DNA of 64,000 bases, from NCBI RefSeq assembly GCF_900176165.1, contig NZ_FWWU01000007.1:186001-250000 (forward strand), given 5' to 3'. Shown here in pieces: positions 46,615 to 55,353 of this stretch. Below the pieces are notes generated by a model. That model saw only the letters and a program-made list of their open reading frames with translations, was not told the DNA's origin and ran no database searches. The stretch comes from Deinococcus hopiensis KR-140 (GTDB lineage Bacteria > Deinococcota > Deinococci > Deinococcales > Deinococcaceae). The position numbers and the translations under genes are program-made. How positions within the stretch are numbered: the first letter of the stretch is position 1; each line of letters opens with the position of its first letter.

Positions 46615-47020
46615 CTAAAATCTTTCAATTCTCCTCACCCGCTCCTGCAGGACGCGGAGTTCGATTGGTTTCAATCGGTTTCGCATTTGCAGACCAAGTT
46701 CAAAGTGCGCGAAGAGTGGATGATCATTCTTCGCCTGAAATAGCAGGTCTTCCAGTCCCGCTTTGCCCCAGAGGTGGAACTCCTGCACGCCCGTTCCGAC
46801 TACCGAGGCCCAGAAAGCGTCGTAGGATTTTTTGCTGAAGTCGCAGGCTGCCGCGGGGATGAACTCCTAAGGCATCTCCGTGCCCCCAATCGTTTTTTGC
46901 ACACACCCTTCCACCTGTTTCGGCGTGATTTGTTTCTCCCACTTGCACTCGGTGGTCTGCAGGCGGCCCGGTTGGGAAGTGGCGGTGGATCCTCGCCGTC
47001 CTCAGGAAGTGCTGTGAGCG
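46615..47020 (-). pseudogene. restriction-endonuclease-like relic
   Basis: A leftward frame without a start codon reads TTECKWEKQITPKQVEGCVQ, then a TAG, then FIPAAACDFSKKSYDAFWA, VQEFHLWGKAGLEDLLF and NDHPLFAHFELGLQMRNRL to the stop at 46615. An E-C-K strand followed by D...W...L-F segments resembles Mrr-like nuclease domains of large helper proteins. This is resemblance only. The N-terminal part and start are lost. Confidence 0.4.
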
Positions 47021-47215
47021 GAACGCTGTCAAAGGCCCGGATACCATTGCTGTTATCTGCGTCGCACAGCCGGTGGAGTCAATGTTGGTCTAGGTTCGGT
47101 GCTTGTAGGCAGGCTGCCAAACGAGGTCTTCGGAACGGTGCGGCTCCATGTCCTTGAAGTGCAGAGGGTTCAGGGTGCGGGCGCCATTCTCCGTGGCAGC
47201 ACAAGAGCAGCCTCA

Positions 47216-47702
47216 TCACAGCAGTTTCTCGACGATCACCACGTCTTTCCAGACCCCTTCGAGTTGGCCGTGCTTCTCATAGGTGCCGACTTCCCGAAAG
47301 CCAAGTGAGGCGAGCAGGCGGCGGCTGGCGACGTTCTCGGGAAAGACGCGTGAGAGCACGCTTCCAGTATCCTGCCGCACGAGCGGCAGGTATCAGGGCA
47401 TCCACCGCAGCCTTCCCTGCTCCAGTCCCCCGGATCTCTCGCTGGACATACACGCTGAACTCCGCTATCCCCGCGTAGCAGTCCCGGGGCCGGTACGTGC
47501 TGGTGCTGGCGAACGCAATTACCTGTTCGTCCCGCTCCACCACAACGATGGGGTGCTGACCATCGAACCAGCTCAGGATGTCCTCGGCTGTTCTGGGCCG
47601 GGTCTCGAAGGTGCTGCCGCGGTCCTCGATCCCCTGGGTGTAGATGTGGGCGATGAAGGGGGCGTCTGCAAGGGTGGTAGGCCGTGCGGTGATGTTCGTC
47701 AT
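47216..47702 (-). pseudogene. GNAT acetyltransferase (phosphinothricin type), frameshifted
   Basis: TLADAPFIAHIYTQGIEDRG, then VYVQREIRGTGAGKAAVDAL (acetyl-CoA loop) and AAGYWK are normal. At AAGC/GTG near 47356 one base too many shifts the frame; skipping it gives VLSRVFPENVASRRLLASLG and FREVGTYEKHG and a stop at 47216-47218, the normal end of the family. Acetyltransferases of this kind modify phosphinothricin or arsinothricin (ArsN1 type). Divergent from the MarR gene. Confidence 0.85.
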
Positions 47703-47724
47703 GAGTCAACTCCTCTTGTTGCGA

Positions 47725-47773
47725 TTGACAACGTTTCTGTCCCAGATGTACTGTCTCCTCGGATCGTTGTCAA
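47725..47773. promoter_or_regulatory. inverted repeat between acetyltransferase and MarR genes
   Basis: TTGACAACG (47725-47733) and its exact inverse CGTTGTCAA (47765-47773), 31 bases apart, lie in the divergent promoter region. Two half sites or two separate operators for the MarR protein are possible; the left copy contains TTGACA, a good -35. Confidence 0.55.
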
Positions 47774-47792
47774 GGTCAACGAAAGGAGTCGC

Positions 47793-48251
47793 ATGACCCA
47801 GAATGCCAGAGACTTGCTACGCCGCATCTCGCGCCTCCACACTGCCCTTCAGCAGCACACTGCCAGTTGCTGCGGAATCCACAGCCTCACCCGTTGCCAG
47901 GTACTAACCACCCTGAGCCGAGAAGGCCGTCTCACGCTCGCTGACCTCTCCCGCCACCTCGGCATCGACAAGGGCTGGCTCAGCCGCACCGTCGATGAGC
48001 TTGTTCAGGTCGACCTCGTCCACAAGCAGCCCAGCCAGATCGACCGACGAACGGTCGAACTGACCCTCACCACCCAGGGGGAACAGCAGGTCCACGCCCT
48101 GGATGAGGAACTCCTCCGCCAGTCCATGCGCCTGCTCCAGCATATTCCTCCTGAGGAACACGGGGGTGTACTGCGCGCCCTCGAACTCGTTGTTGATGCT
48201 TTGGAAGCCGAATCCACGGTTGGAGAGGGGGTGATATGCGCGACAACCTAA
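47793..48251 (+). CDS. MarR-family regulator
   Basis: 152 residues from ATG 47793 (AAGGAG at 47782). Winged helix: LTRCQVLTTLSREGRLTLAD, LGIDKGWLSRTVDELVQVDL, then the wing QIDRRTVELTLTTQGEQQ. CC near residue 27 (TASCCGIHSLTRCQ) and Cys in LTRCQ could sense thiol-reactive compounds such as arsenicals, which is inference. Its end overlaps the next gene by 16 bases. Confidence 0.88.
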   Translation: MTQNARDLLRRISRLHTALQQHTASCCGIHSLTRCQVLTTLSREGRLTLADLSRHLGIDKGWLSRTVDELVQVDLVHKQPSQIDRRTVELTLTTQGEQQVHALDEELLRQSMRLLQHIPPEEHGGVLRALELVVDALEAESTVGEGVICATT

Positions 48252-48697
48252 CGTTCAGGCAGGCGGGAGCAGAGGATGCCCGGCAGACCGAAACCCTGCC
48301 AGTCGCAGCGCACCTCCTTCTATCGGGCATACACAATCAACTTGACCCCTGTTTCCTTCCGGTGAAGGACTCCGAGGTGGTCGCCATGGCTTCAAGGGAG
48401 CGTCATGGCCAACCCGGGCTCCTGGGTTCCGTCGCCGTCCAGGACGAACAGCGGGCAACAGGCAGAGGCCAGGCCCTTGTCCAAGGGATGGCCTGGCAAG
48501 CAGACGGGGACGGGGTGGAAAGCCTGGTGCTGCTGACCAACACGGCGGAGCACTCCATTCCCAGATTCGGCTTCATGCGCATACCGCGTCATGAGCTGCC
48601 TCAGAACGTGTTCGCCTCACAAGAGCTTCAGGGGGCGTGTCCAGTCTCTGCGGTGGTCATGCAGTTGCCATTCCGCCAAGGCCCAAATGTCTCATAG
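48236..48697 (+). CDS. ArsN2-like GNAT acetyltransferase
   Basis: 153 residues. The acetyl-CoA loop DEQRATGRGQALVQGM and the family's end, LTNTAEHSIPRFGFMRIPRH then ELPQNVFASQELQGACPVSA, match arsenic-cluster acetyltransferases (ArsN2). Overlaps MarR upstream and the flavoprotein downstream (11 bases), so the three were one operon. The first third (LDPCFLPVKDSEVV) is slightly irregular, suggesting drift. Confidence 0.8.
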   Translation: MRDNLTFRQAGAEDARQTETLPVAAHLLLSGIHNQLDPCFLPVKDSEVVAMASRERHGQPGLLGSVAVQDEQRATGRGQALVQGMAWQADGDGVESLVLLTNTAEHSIPRFGFMRIPRHELPQNVFASQELQGACPVSAVVMQLPFRQGPNVS

Positions 48698-49731
48698 GAA
48701 AACCCTGCGGTATGACGCCCTGATCATTGGTGCGGGGCAGGCGGGTTTGGCCACGGCGTATCACCTTCAGCAGCGCGGGCTGCGGTTCCTGGTGCTGGAA
48801 GCCGCCCCACGGCCGGTCGGGTCATGGCCTCTACACTACGACAGCTTGAAGTTGTTCTCTCCTGCGCGTCATGCGTCCCTCCCGGGTTTTCCCTTCCCAG
48901 GTGATCCGGAGCATTACCCCACCCGGAATGAGGTGGTCGCCTACCTGGAGGCGTATGCTGCGCATTTCAACTTCCCGGTGGAGACGACCGCTGAGGTGAC
49001 GCAGGTTCTACCGGACGGCGATGGATTCCGGGTATGGGCGGCTGATGGCCGCGTCTGGGACCTTCCGACACCCATTCATCCCCGATCTCCCTGGCCAGGA
49101 GCAGTTCCAGGGAAGGGCGCTGCATTCCCTCGAATACCAGCGGCCTGAAGCCTTTGTTGGACAGCGGGTCGTTGTGGTCGGTGCGGCGAACTCTGCGGTG
49201 CAGATCGCGGTGGAACTGTCTGGGACGGCACGAGTGAGCCTGGCGGCACGAACGCTGGTGAAGTTCACGCCTCAGCGTCCCTTCGGGCGTGATGTCCATG
49301 ACTGGATCACCTGGGCGAGGGTGGATCAGTTGAAGCTCGGGCATCTCTCGCGGCTCCCTTCTCCCCGCAACGTGCTTGATCCTGGGGTGTACCGGGCAGC
49401 ATTTCTGCAGGGCCAGGTGGATCAGCGGCCTCTGTTTGAGCGGTTTACCCGTCAGGGCGTGGTATGGCCCGGAGGGCAGCAGGAGGCGGTGGACGCGGTG
49501 GTCTTTGCCACGGGGTACCGGCCAAACTTGAGGTTCTTGTTCGGGACGGGTGCGCTCGGTACGCGTGGAGAGCCTGTACAGCGGCTGGGAGTGAGTTTGA
49601 CTGTCCCCGGGTTGTACTACGTGGGGCTGAGCGGGCAGCGGGCAGTGGCGTCTGCGACGTTGCGGGGGGCTGGACCCGACGCTGAAGTGGTGACGCAGCA
49701 TCTGGCGCGGGCATTCTCTCAACGAGGATGA
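48687..49731 (+). pseudogene. ArsO-like flavin-dependent monooxygenase, internal deletion
   Basis: The N-terminus from ATG 48687 has the FAD motif DALIIGAGQAGLATAYHLQQ and the family block LFSPARHASLPGFPFPGD. Around 49035 the frame breaks and a short block is missing; the second frame resumes with ASGTFRHPFIPDLPGQ, the NADPH motif VVVVGAANSAVQIAVEL and FATGYRPNLRF. ArsO enzymes are found in ars operons and are thought to act on organoarsenicals. The break makes it inactive as read. Confidence 0.85.
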
Positions 49732-49756
49732 GGACGCGTCCTGCAGCAGCAACCCA

Positions 49757-49785
49757 TTGACGTTCTTGGATGAAGGGGCTACTTT
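49757..49785 (+). promoter_or_regulatory. leaderless promoter of the ars operon
   Basis: TTGACG (49757-49762), 17 bases, TACTTT (49780-49785), then six bases to GTG at 49792. No ribosome binding site lies between, so the transcript should start at or next to the GTG. Confidence 0.8.
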
Positions 49786-49791
49786 AAATCC

Positions 49792-50114
<323 letters not shown>

Positions 50115-50118
<4 letters not shown>

Positions 50119-50285
50119 ACTCGTTCGCTACGGATAGCAACTTCGCTCAGCGCCAGCAGGACCTGCTCCGAGAAGCCCAGCAGCAACGCTGCGCACTCCT
50201 CGCCCGGCGAATTGCCTCACCTGTCCGCAGGACAGCTGTCAGGACGCCCACGCCTGCGGGCAGCATTCCCTGCGCCACCTGCTGA
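50115..50285 (+). CDS. small Cys-containing protein with probable CTG start
   Basis: A 56-residue frame follows arsR: NSFATDSNFAQRQQDLLREA, QQQRCALLARRI, ending IPCATC. The only start compatible with coupling is CTG at 50115, overlapping the arsR stop TGA, five bases after GGAGG. Three Cys, two of them in the last four residues, could bind arsenite. Family not recognised; it may be noise, but position and spacing favour a gene. Confidence 0.45.
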
Positions 50286-50325
50286 TTTTTTTGCCTGCCA
50301 CATCGAAAATCATCAATAAGGAGTC

Positions 50326-50877
50326 ATGATGCAGAAGATCCCCGGCCTTACCAGCAGCAGCACCACCCTTGCCCTTCTCCGTGAGCTTCGCGCCCAGCCG
50401 CAGCGGCCTCTTCAGTTTCACCTAAATGGCGAAGTCCTCGTGCCTGCGGGCTACCACGTCACGGAAGTCAAAACCGTTACCATCGAAGCGGTGGACTGCG
50501 GAGGCCACGCCAACGCCTGGCGCGAGACGGTCATCCAACTGATGGACGGTTCTGCAGAGGAAGCCAGAGCCGGATTCATGACCAATCGCAAATTCCTGGC
50601 CATCTACGACCGCGTGGTTAAGCACATCCCCGTACGTGATGAAGCCGAAGTGCGCTTCGAGTATGGCAACACTTCCATTCCCGCGGTGCAGTACCGCGTC
50701 TCTCGCATCGAGAACACTCCTGAATGCGTCATCGTTCACCTCCGCACACCTGGGGTGCAGTGCAAGGCCGGGGACACCTGCGGTACACCTGTCACCGAGA
50801 GTGGGAGCAGCGAGGGATGTGCTCCCGCGGGCAGCTGCTGTAGCCCAGCGCCCGCCGAACTGATCTCCCTAAGCTGA
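50326..50877 (+). CDS. DUF6428-like protein with Cys-rich tail (ars operon)
   Basis: 183 residues. The core (LQFHLNGEVLVPAGYHVTEV, VDCGGHANAWRETVIQLMD, MTNRKFLAIYDRVVKHIP) matches a family often seen in arsenic operons. The tail holds seven Cys (CKAGDTCGTP, GCAPAGSCCSP), a likely metalloid-binding site. AAGGAG precedes two ATGs at 50326/50329. Possibly an arsenite chaperone or sink, which is inference. A hairpin terminator follows. Confidence 0.8.
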   Translation: MMQKIPGLTSSSTTLALLRELRAQPQRPLQFHLNGEVLVPAGYHVTEVKTVTIEAVDCGGHANAWRETVIQLMDGSAEEARAGFMTNRKFLAIYDRVVKHIPVRDEAEVRFEYGNTSIPAVQYRVSRIENTPECVIVHLRTPGVQCKAGDTCGTPVTESGSSEGCAPAGSCCSPAPAELISLS

Positions 50878-50893
50878 TGTTCTAACTTCCTGT

Positions 50894-50925
50894 CGGCCAG
50901 CGTTCCCTTGTAGGGGCGTTGGCCG
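50894..50925 (+). terminator. probable terminator of the ars operon
   Basis: CGGCCAGCG (50894-50902) pairs with CGTTGGCCG (50917-50925) with one G-T pair; a short pyrimidine tract (TCCTC) follows. Confidence 0.55.
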
Positions 50926-51600
50926 TCCTCACGGCGGTGGGATACGGCGGCCTGGCAGGTCCTGGTGGTGCACGTCACGCTGGGGGAGAGCGAGTGGCCG
51001 GGCGCCCTGAAGTACACGCGCGACATCAAGCGCAAACTGCGGGAGCGGACTTTCTGGTGGCGCAGCCCGGGAAAACGGTTCTGGAACTGGTGGAGCACCG
51101 GTTCCTCACCCACCCGCCCCGGGCCACGGACGCAATTGTGCACGTTCACGCTGAAGCGCGCCTCTGTTACGGAGGCAGTTCGGGGTACGCGAACACTCGG
51201 GCGATCAAGCGGATCATCAGCGCGATAGGCGTGCGCAGAAAAGCTTGCGGCGCGCTTAGAAGCCGTTGTGTTCACTGAACCTGGAGCGTGGCCGAGCAGG
51301 CCGAACGTAGCTGGACTGGCTGCCAATGCCAATTCACACGCTTCGTCGAGAGGGCGTGGTGATCACCGTGATGCGAGCCGCACAAACGCGACACCCTGCG
51401 TATGGGTTGGGGAATGATCGGTTCAGCTGCGTGTTCTGCTTCATGGTCTGCGCTTGGACCTGAGGAATGGTGCGTTGCATAACCCGGACATCGATGCCAA
51501 ATATGTCGCGTTGGAGCAAAAGACCGGGTACACGTTCCATACCAGTTTTAAATTCTCTGCTGGAATTGACTGGCATCACGCCTGGATAACCTCACGGGCC
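50926..51600. other. decayed or non-coding stretch
   Basis: Plus-strand frames give protein-like bits (GESEWPGALKYTRDIKRKL near 50990, HVHAEARLCYGGSSGY near 51150) in different frames, as from a broken gene; I cannot name it. Confidence 0.4.
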
Positions 51601-51807
51601 TTAGAACGAGGAAGAAACGAAATGGGGAGTCGCTGAGGTGTCCTCGTTAACCCGGGCGTGGTCCAGGCGGCAAGCGATATCCCGCAGCCATTGGGCAACG
51701 CGGACGCGGAAGGGCAGGGTCACGATGGCGGCCATGCGGTTCTGTTGGGCTTCGAGGTGGTACTGGGCGAGGCGTTCCTGGCTGTACTCGGGTTGGTACT
51801 GGTACAT
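51601..51807 (-). CDS. small hypothetical protein (68 residues)
   Basis: MYQYQPEYSQERLAQYHLEA, then FRVRVAQWLRDIACRLDH: a Gln/Tyr-rich start and an amphipathic basic helix. GGAGG lies five bases before the ATG at 51807. It looks like a genuine small Deinococcus protein; role unknown. No membrane segment. Confidence 0.65.
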   Translation of the reverse strand: MYQYQPEYSQERLAQYHLEAQQNRMAAIVTLPFRVRVAQWLRDIACRLDHARVNEDTSATPHFVSSSF

Positions 51808-52293
51808 ACGGCCCTCCTGGAGCAAAGAGTAAACCAAGAATGACAAGATGTAAAGCCATAACTTCCATTTGATGAAGCTATACTTGACGATTGTTTGCGG
51901 CCATCTGACCCTTCCTCTCCTAATCGCGCTTTTGCACGGCGAGAGCGGAGCATGTTGCACGCTCAGTTGTGCAGTAGCGCGACTTTTCGAAGGTGCGTAC
52001 CAATGGCCCTCCCTCAGGCAACGCTGCCTCAGCGCGTACGCACACCTCCTGGTCCCTGGCGACCATCCCCTCTCCTCAAACGTTGCGCCCGACGTGGGGG
52101 AAATTTTAAAATGATCGTCTAGCACGCGTATGCATCAGTGCCTTGTTGATGTTTTTCTGTGATTACTCGCCGGGCAGCCTGGACTTGGCTGAGCAGGTAG
52201 AGTGGAGGTATCTCTGACGACGCCTGCTCAAACTGCAAGAACTATGACAATGACTTCTTTACATCTTGTTTTGCTTGTTAAGGAGACCACGAT
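51808..52293. other. AT-rich regulatory spacer
   Basis: Divergent upstream region of the 68-residue gene and the TPR kinase. AAGGAG at 52279-52284 serves the kinase. No gene recognised. Confidence 0.5.
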
Positions 52294-54183
52294 ATGGATC
52301 ATCTCCCCTCGGATTTAGATCATGAAGAAAACCCAGATCAACAAGAATTATCAGTGGAAGACTTTATTAATCAAGCTTCTCGCCTGAGTGAGTGGGATCG
52401 CGCCCTTCCAGTTCTTGAGAAGGCTGTTTCCTTGGCTCGGCAACAAGATGATGATAGATGTGTGGCACAAAGTTTACTGCAACTTGCGACAGTCGAATGG
52501 CGCCTTTCGCATTTTTCCGATGCTCTTCTACATGCGAATGAAGCTCTTACTGGATTTCGTGAACTCGGTAGTCCAAGTGATGAAGCTTGGACTTTGCGCC
52601 TGCTGGGAAATATCTACGGTGTTCAGGGCCAGTACTCGGCTGCAGCCGAGTACTTACAATGTGCTGCAGCATTAAGTCGAACCGCAGGTGACCATGTTTG
52701 TCTGGCTTCATGTCTGAATAATCTGGGTATTATAGCCAACGAATTGGGCGATTATTCGAATGCTCTTGAATTTTTTCTGGAGGCGTTGACGGCATACGCG
52801 CCAGCTGATGAACACATCCCATCAACTCTAAACAACATAGCGTCATTGTATCGACAAATGGGGCAGCAGGAACATGCCCTGGAATATCATAGTCAGACGC
52901 TAGAATTCGTTCGTGAGCGTGCTGGACACGTGTTGTTGGCAACGTTCCTACATAACACAGCAGAAACGTTGCGCCAACTAAACCGGGAGGCCGAGGCGCT
53001 GCCCCTCCTGGAGGAGTCGCTCAAACTTGCCCGCCACCTCGGTGATCACCTTACTGAAATGCTGGCACTAGACAGCCTGGGTTTGGTTGCTCAATCATTG
53101 GGAGACGTTCCCCTCGCTCTGGAACACTACGAACAAGGGTTACGCCTTGCGGCAACGGTCAACCACCCTCTGGCCCAAGTGAAACTCCTGATGCATCATG
53201 GAGCTCTTCTTTCTAATGGCGGCCAAAAAGTGCTGGAGGAGGCCTTGCAATTGACGCTAGCCACTAAATTGAAAGCAGAAGAGCGGGAAGTTCATGATTT
53301 ACTAAGTACTGAATACGAAAGGACGGGAAATTACGAGAGTGCGTTGCGGCACACCCGCCAGGCGCGTCGAGTTGAACAGGAGTTATTTAACGAGGCGCAA
53401 TCACGCCGGGCTCAGGCACTTCAGATCCAATACGACGTAGCCAAAACAAGGGAAATAGCTGAGAATCAACGGATACTAAATGAGCAGTTAAAGCGTGTTA
53501 ATGAGGAGCTGGACGCGTTTAGTTACACTATTTCGCATGATCTGCGGGGGCCCGTTCGTCAGATACAAGGGTTTGCCAGCTTACTACGCAGGCTCTTGAA
53601 AGCAGATGGCAACTCGCGTGCTGATCGGTATTTAGACCTAATTGAAGAAGCTATCCGGCGTCTTAACACTTTGATTGACGCCCTCCTCAAATTGGCCCGT
53701 CAGTCCCGCGACCCCCTTGAGACTAAACTGGTGGACTTAAATGCTCTGGTTCACGAAATTCAAGAAGAATTAAATGCCGGTTTGGAAGGACGCCGTGTCA
53801 CTTGGAAGATAGAAAGTCTGCCATTGGTAGAAGTGGATGAAACACTGATTCGACAAGTATTTGTTAATCTCCTATCAAATGCTTTAAAGTACAGTCGGAC
53901 GCGAGAACAATCTTTCGTAGAGATATATGCCGAGAAAGGCGATGGGGAATGGACAGTGCATGTGCGTGACAACGGCGTAGGATTTGATTCTGAGCAAGCC
54001 GACAAGCTTTTTGGAGTTTTTCAACGATTACATACTGAAGATGAGTTTGAAGGGACCGGGATTGGTCTTGCTACGGTGCGGCGTATTGTAATTCGACACG
54101 GAGGCCGGGTATCTGCAGTGTCAAAACTTGGAAGCGGAGCAGTCTTTAGTATTACCCTACCCACTTCGACATCTATGAAATAA
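52294..54183 (+). CDS. TPR-repeat histidine kinase, soluble
   Basis: 629 residues without membrane helices. About seven to eight TPR repeats fill residues 20-370 (ALLHANEALTGFRELGS, LNNLGIIANELGDYSNALEF, LDSLGLVAQSLGDVPLALEH). A coiled coil follows, then the H-box YTISHDLRGPVRQIQGFA (about 415) and an ATPase domain (NLLSNALKYSRT, RDNGVGFDSE, GTGIGLATVRRI). It senses an intracellular partner through TPRs and phosphorylates an unlinked regulator. The gene is clearly more AT-rich than its neighbours, with many A/T third positions, suggesting transfer. Confidence 0.92.
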   Translation: MDHLPSDLDHEENPDQQELSVEDFINQASRLSEWDRALPVLEKAVSLARQQDDDRCVAQSLLQLATVEWRLSHFSDALLHANEALTGFRELGSPSDEAWTLRLLGNIYGVQGQYSAAAEYLQCAAALSRTAGDHVCLASCLNNLGIIANELGDYSNALEFFLEALTAYAPADEHIPSTLNNIASLYRQMGQQEHALEYHSQTLEFVRERAGHVLLATFLHNTAETLRQLNREAEALPLLEESLKLARHLGDHLTEMLALDSLGLVAQSLGDVPLALEHYEQGLRLAATVNHPLAQVKLLMHHGALLSNGGQKVLEEALQLTLATKLKAEEREVHDLLSTEYERTGNYESALRHTRQARRVEQELFNEAQSRRAQALQIQYDVAKTREIAENQRILNEQLKRVNEELDAFSYTISHDLRGPVRQIQGFASLLRRLLKADGNSRADRYLDLIEEAIRRLNTLIDALLKLARQSRDPLETKLVDLNALVHEIQEELNAGLEGRRVTWKIESLPLVEVDETLIRQVFVNLLSNALKYSRTREQSFVEIYAEKGDGEWTVHVRDNGVGFDSEQADKLFGVFQRLHTEDEFEGTGIGLATVRRIVIRHGGRVSAVSKLGSGAVFSITLPTSTSMK

Positions 54184-54790
54184 CTTCCTATTTAGCACGA
54201 GAACGGCGCTGGTGCTAAATGGTCACGTTCATCTTTGATTTCTAAAACAAAGACAACAGCATCTCAGGAGAGCTCTTTGAGCAAGCCTGCTCAAGGCCTC
54301 TCTCACTACATTGATGAGCAGCTCATCGCGCACCTGGAGATCGTGAATATCCAGGTGCGCATTGCTGAAGACAACCCACCTGGTAAGCGTTGGGCGGTTC
54401 ACCATTGACAGCGTGCAGCACCACATTGACGGCTTCGTAGCGGAATTTGGCCGCCCACGGTGCATGGACACGGACATTGTGCTGGCACGGAAAACAAAGA
54501 TCCGAAGAGGAGCCGGATGACGGTTGGACTGCGAGGAAGTGAACCCTGGGCCGTAACCTGGCGGTCTCCACACTTCGGAATGGGCGCGGTGGGCCTGAGC
54601 GCCAGCGCCGAGCAGGCCACTGGCAAGACGAAAGCTGGCGGCGTCATTCCCGCCGCTGTCAAGCGCGACATCACCTTCTTCCCTACGGCCGGAGTGTATG
54701 ACCGATTCATCAACGGGGAGACGGCAGATCTGCCGAATGACGAACGCCACCGCGCACCGGCGCTTGCTTGCGCTGTACATAATGCCTTGC
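54184..54790. other. spacer, no gene named
   Basis: A minus-strand frame (54229-54480) contains HLDIHDLQVRDELLINVVRE and may be a gene remnant. TTGAGCA-AGCC-TGCTCAA near 54276-54293 is a hairpin that could end the kinase transcript. The frame ahead of the MerR gene is open from 54460, but the promoter lies at 54791. Confidence 0.4.
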
Positions 54791-54848
54791 TTGACCCACG
54801 GCCACCTCTGTCCTACACTCCCTACCATGACGTTAACGTCATGGTAGG
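54791..54848 (+). promoter_or_regulatory. MerR-gene promoter and 28-bp perfect palindrome
   Basis: TTGACC (54791-54796), 17 bases, TACACT (54814-54819). Immediately downstream, 54821-54848 is a perfect palindrome with the half CCTACCATGACGTT. A 14-base core of it, TGACGTTAACGTCA, recurs at 55260 before the exporter gene, so the MerR protein probably binds both and represses its own gene here. Confidence 0.8.
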
Positions 54849-55242
54849 GGTGAAAGTGACCACGGACCGGATGCTCATCGGCGAACTCAGCAAGCGCGCA
54901 GGCGTCACGCAACGTACCGTGCGCTACTACGAGGGTCTCGGCCTGCTGAGCGCCGAGCGTGAAGGCAATGGCTTTCACTTCTACCCCCCTGAAGCGCTCG
55001 CCCGCCTCGGTAAGATCGCCATTCTCAAGCGCCTGGGCCTCGACCTCGAAGAGATCCGCGGCGTTATCGACCTGTACTTCACCGATCCTCGCGGCATTGA
55101 GGGCAAGCGCGCGGTCCTCGCCATTCTCGAACACCACCTTGCGGAAACCCAACAGAGAATTGGCGATCTCGAACGCTTCCAGGCGGAGTTGAAGGACAAT
55201 ATCGCCCACATGCGCAGGGTAGTTGCGCAGGCTGAACGCTGA
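54841..55242 (+). CDS. MerR-family regulator
   Basis: About 133 residues. HTH MLIGELSKRAGVTQRTVRYY, then EGLGLLSAEREGNGFHFYPP, LGLDLEEIRGVIDLYF and a long dimerisation helix. No Cys near the C-terminus, so it is not a metal sensor; it more likely answers to a drug or organic compound, consistent with the MFS exporter after it. Start is ATG 54841 (within the palindrome) or ATG 54880. Confidence 0.9.
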   Translation: MVGVKVTTDRMLIGELSKRAGVTQRTVRYYEGLGLLSAEREGNGFHFYPPEALARLGKIAILKRLGLDLEEIRGVIDLYFTDPRGIEGKRAVLAILEHHLAETQQRIGDLERFQAELKDNIAHMRRVVAQAER

Positions 55243-55259
55243 CTTTCTTTCCTGGGATA

Positions 55260-55273
55260 TGACGTTAACGTCA
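55260..55273 (+). promoter_or_regulatory. second MerR operator, before the exporter
   Basis: TGACGTTAACGTCA, identical to the core of the 28-bp palindrome at 54821. It lies 81 bases before the MFS start. The flanks (GATA- and -AGGT) differ from the first site. Confidence 0.75.
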
Positions 55274-55353
55274 AGGTGCAAGTTCAGGGCACTCAAGACC
55301 CCACCCACAACGCCAGCGTCCTTTCGCCACCCGCCCGACTTCCGGAGGCTTTT

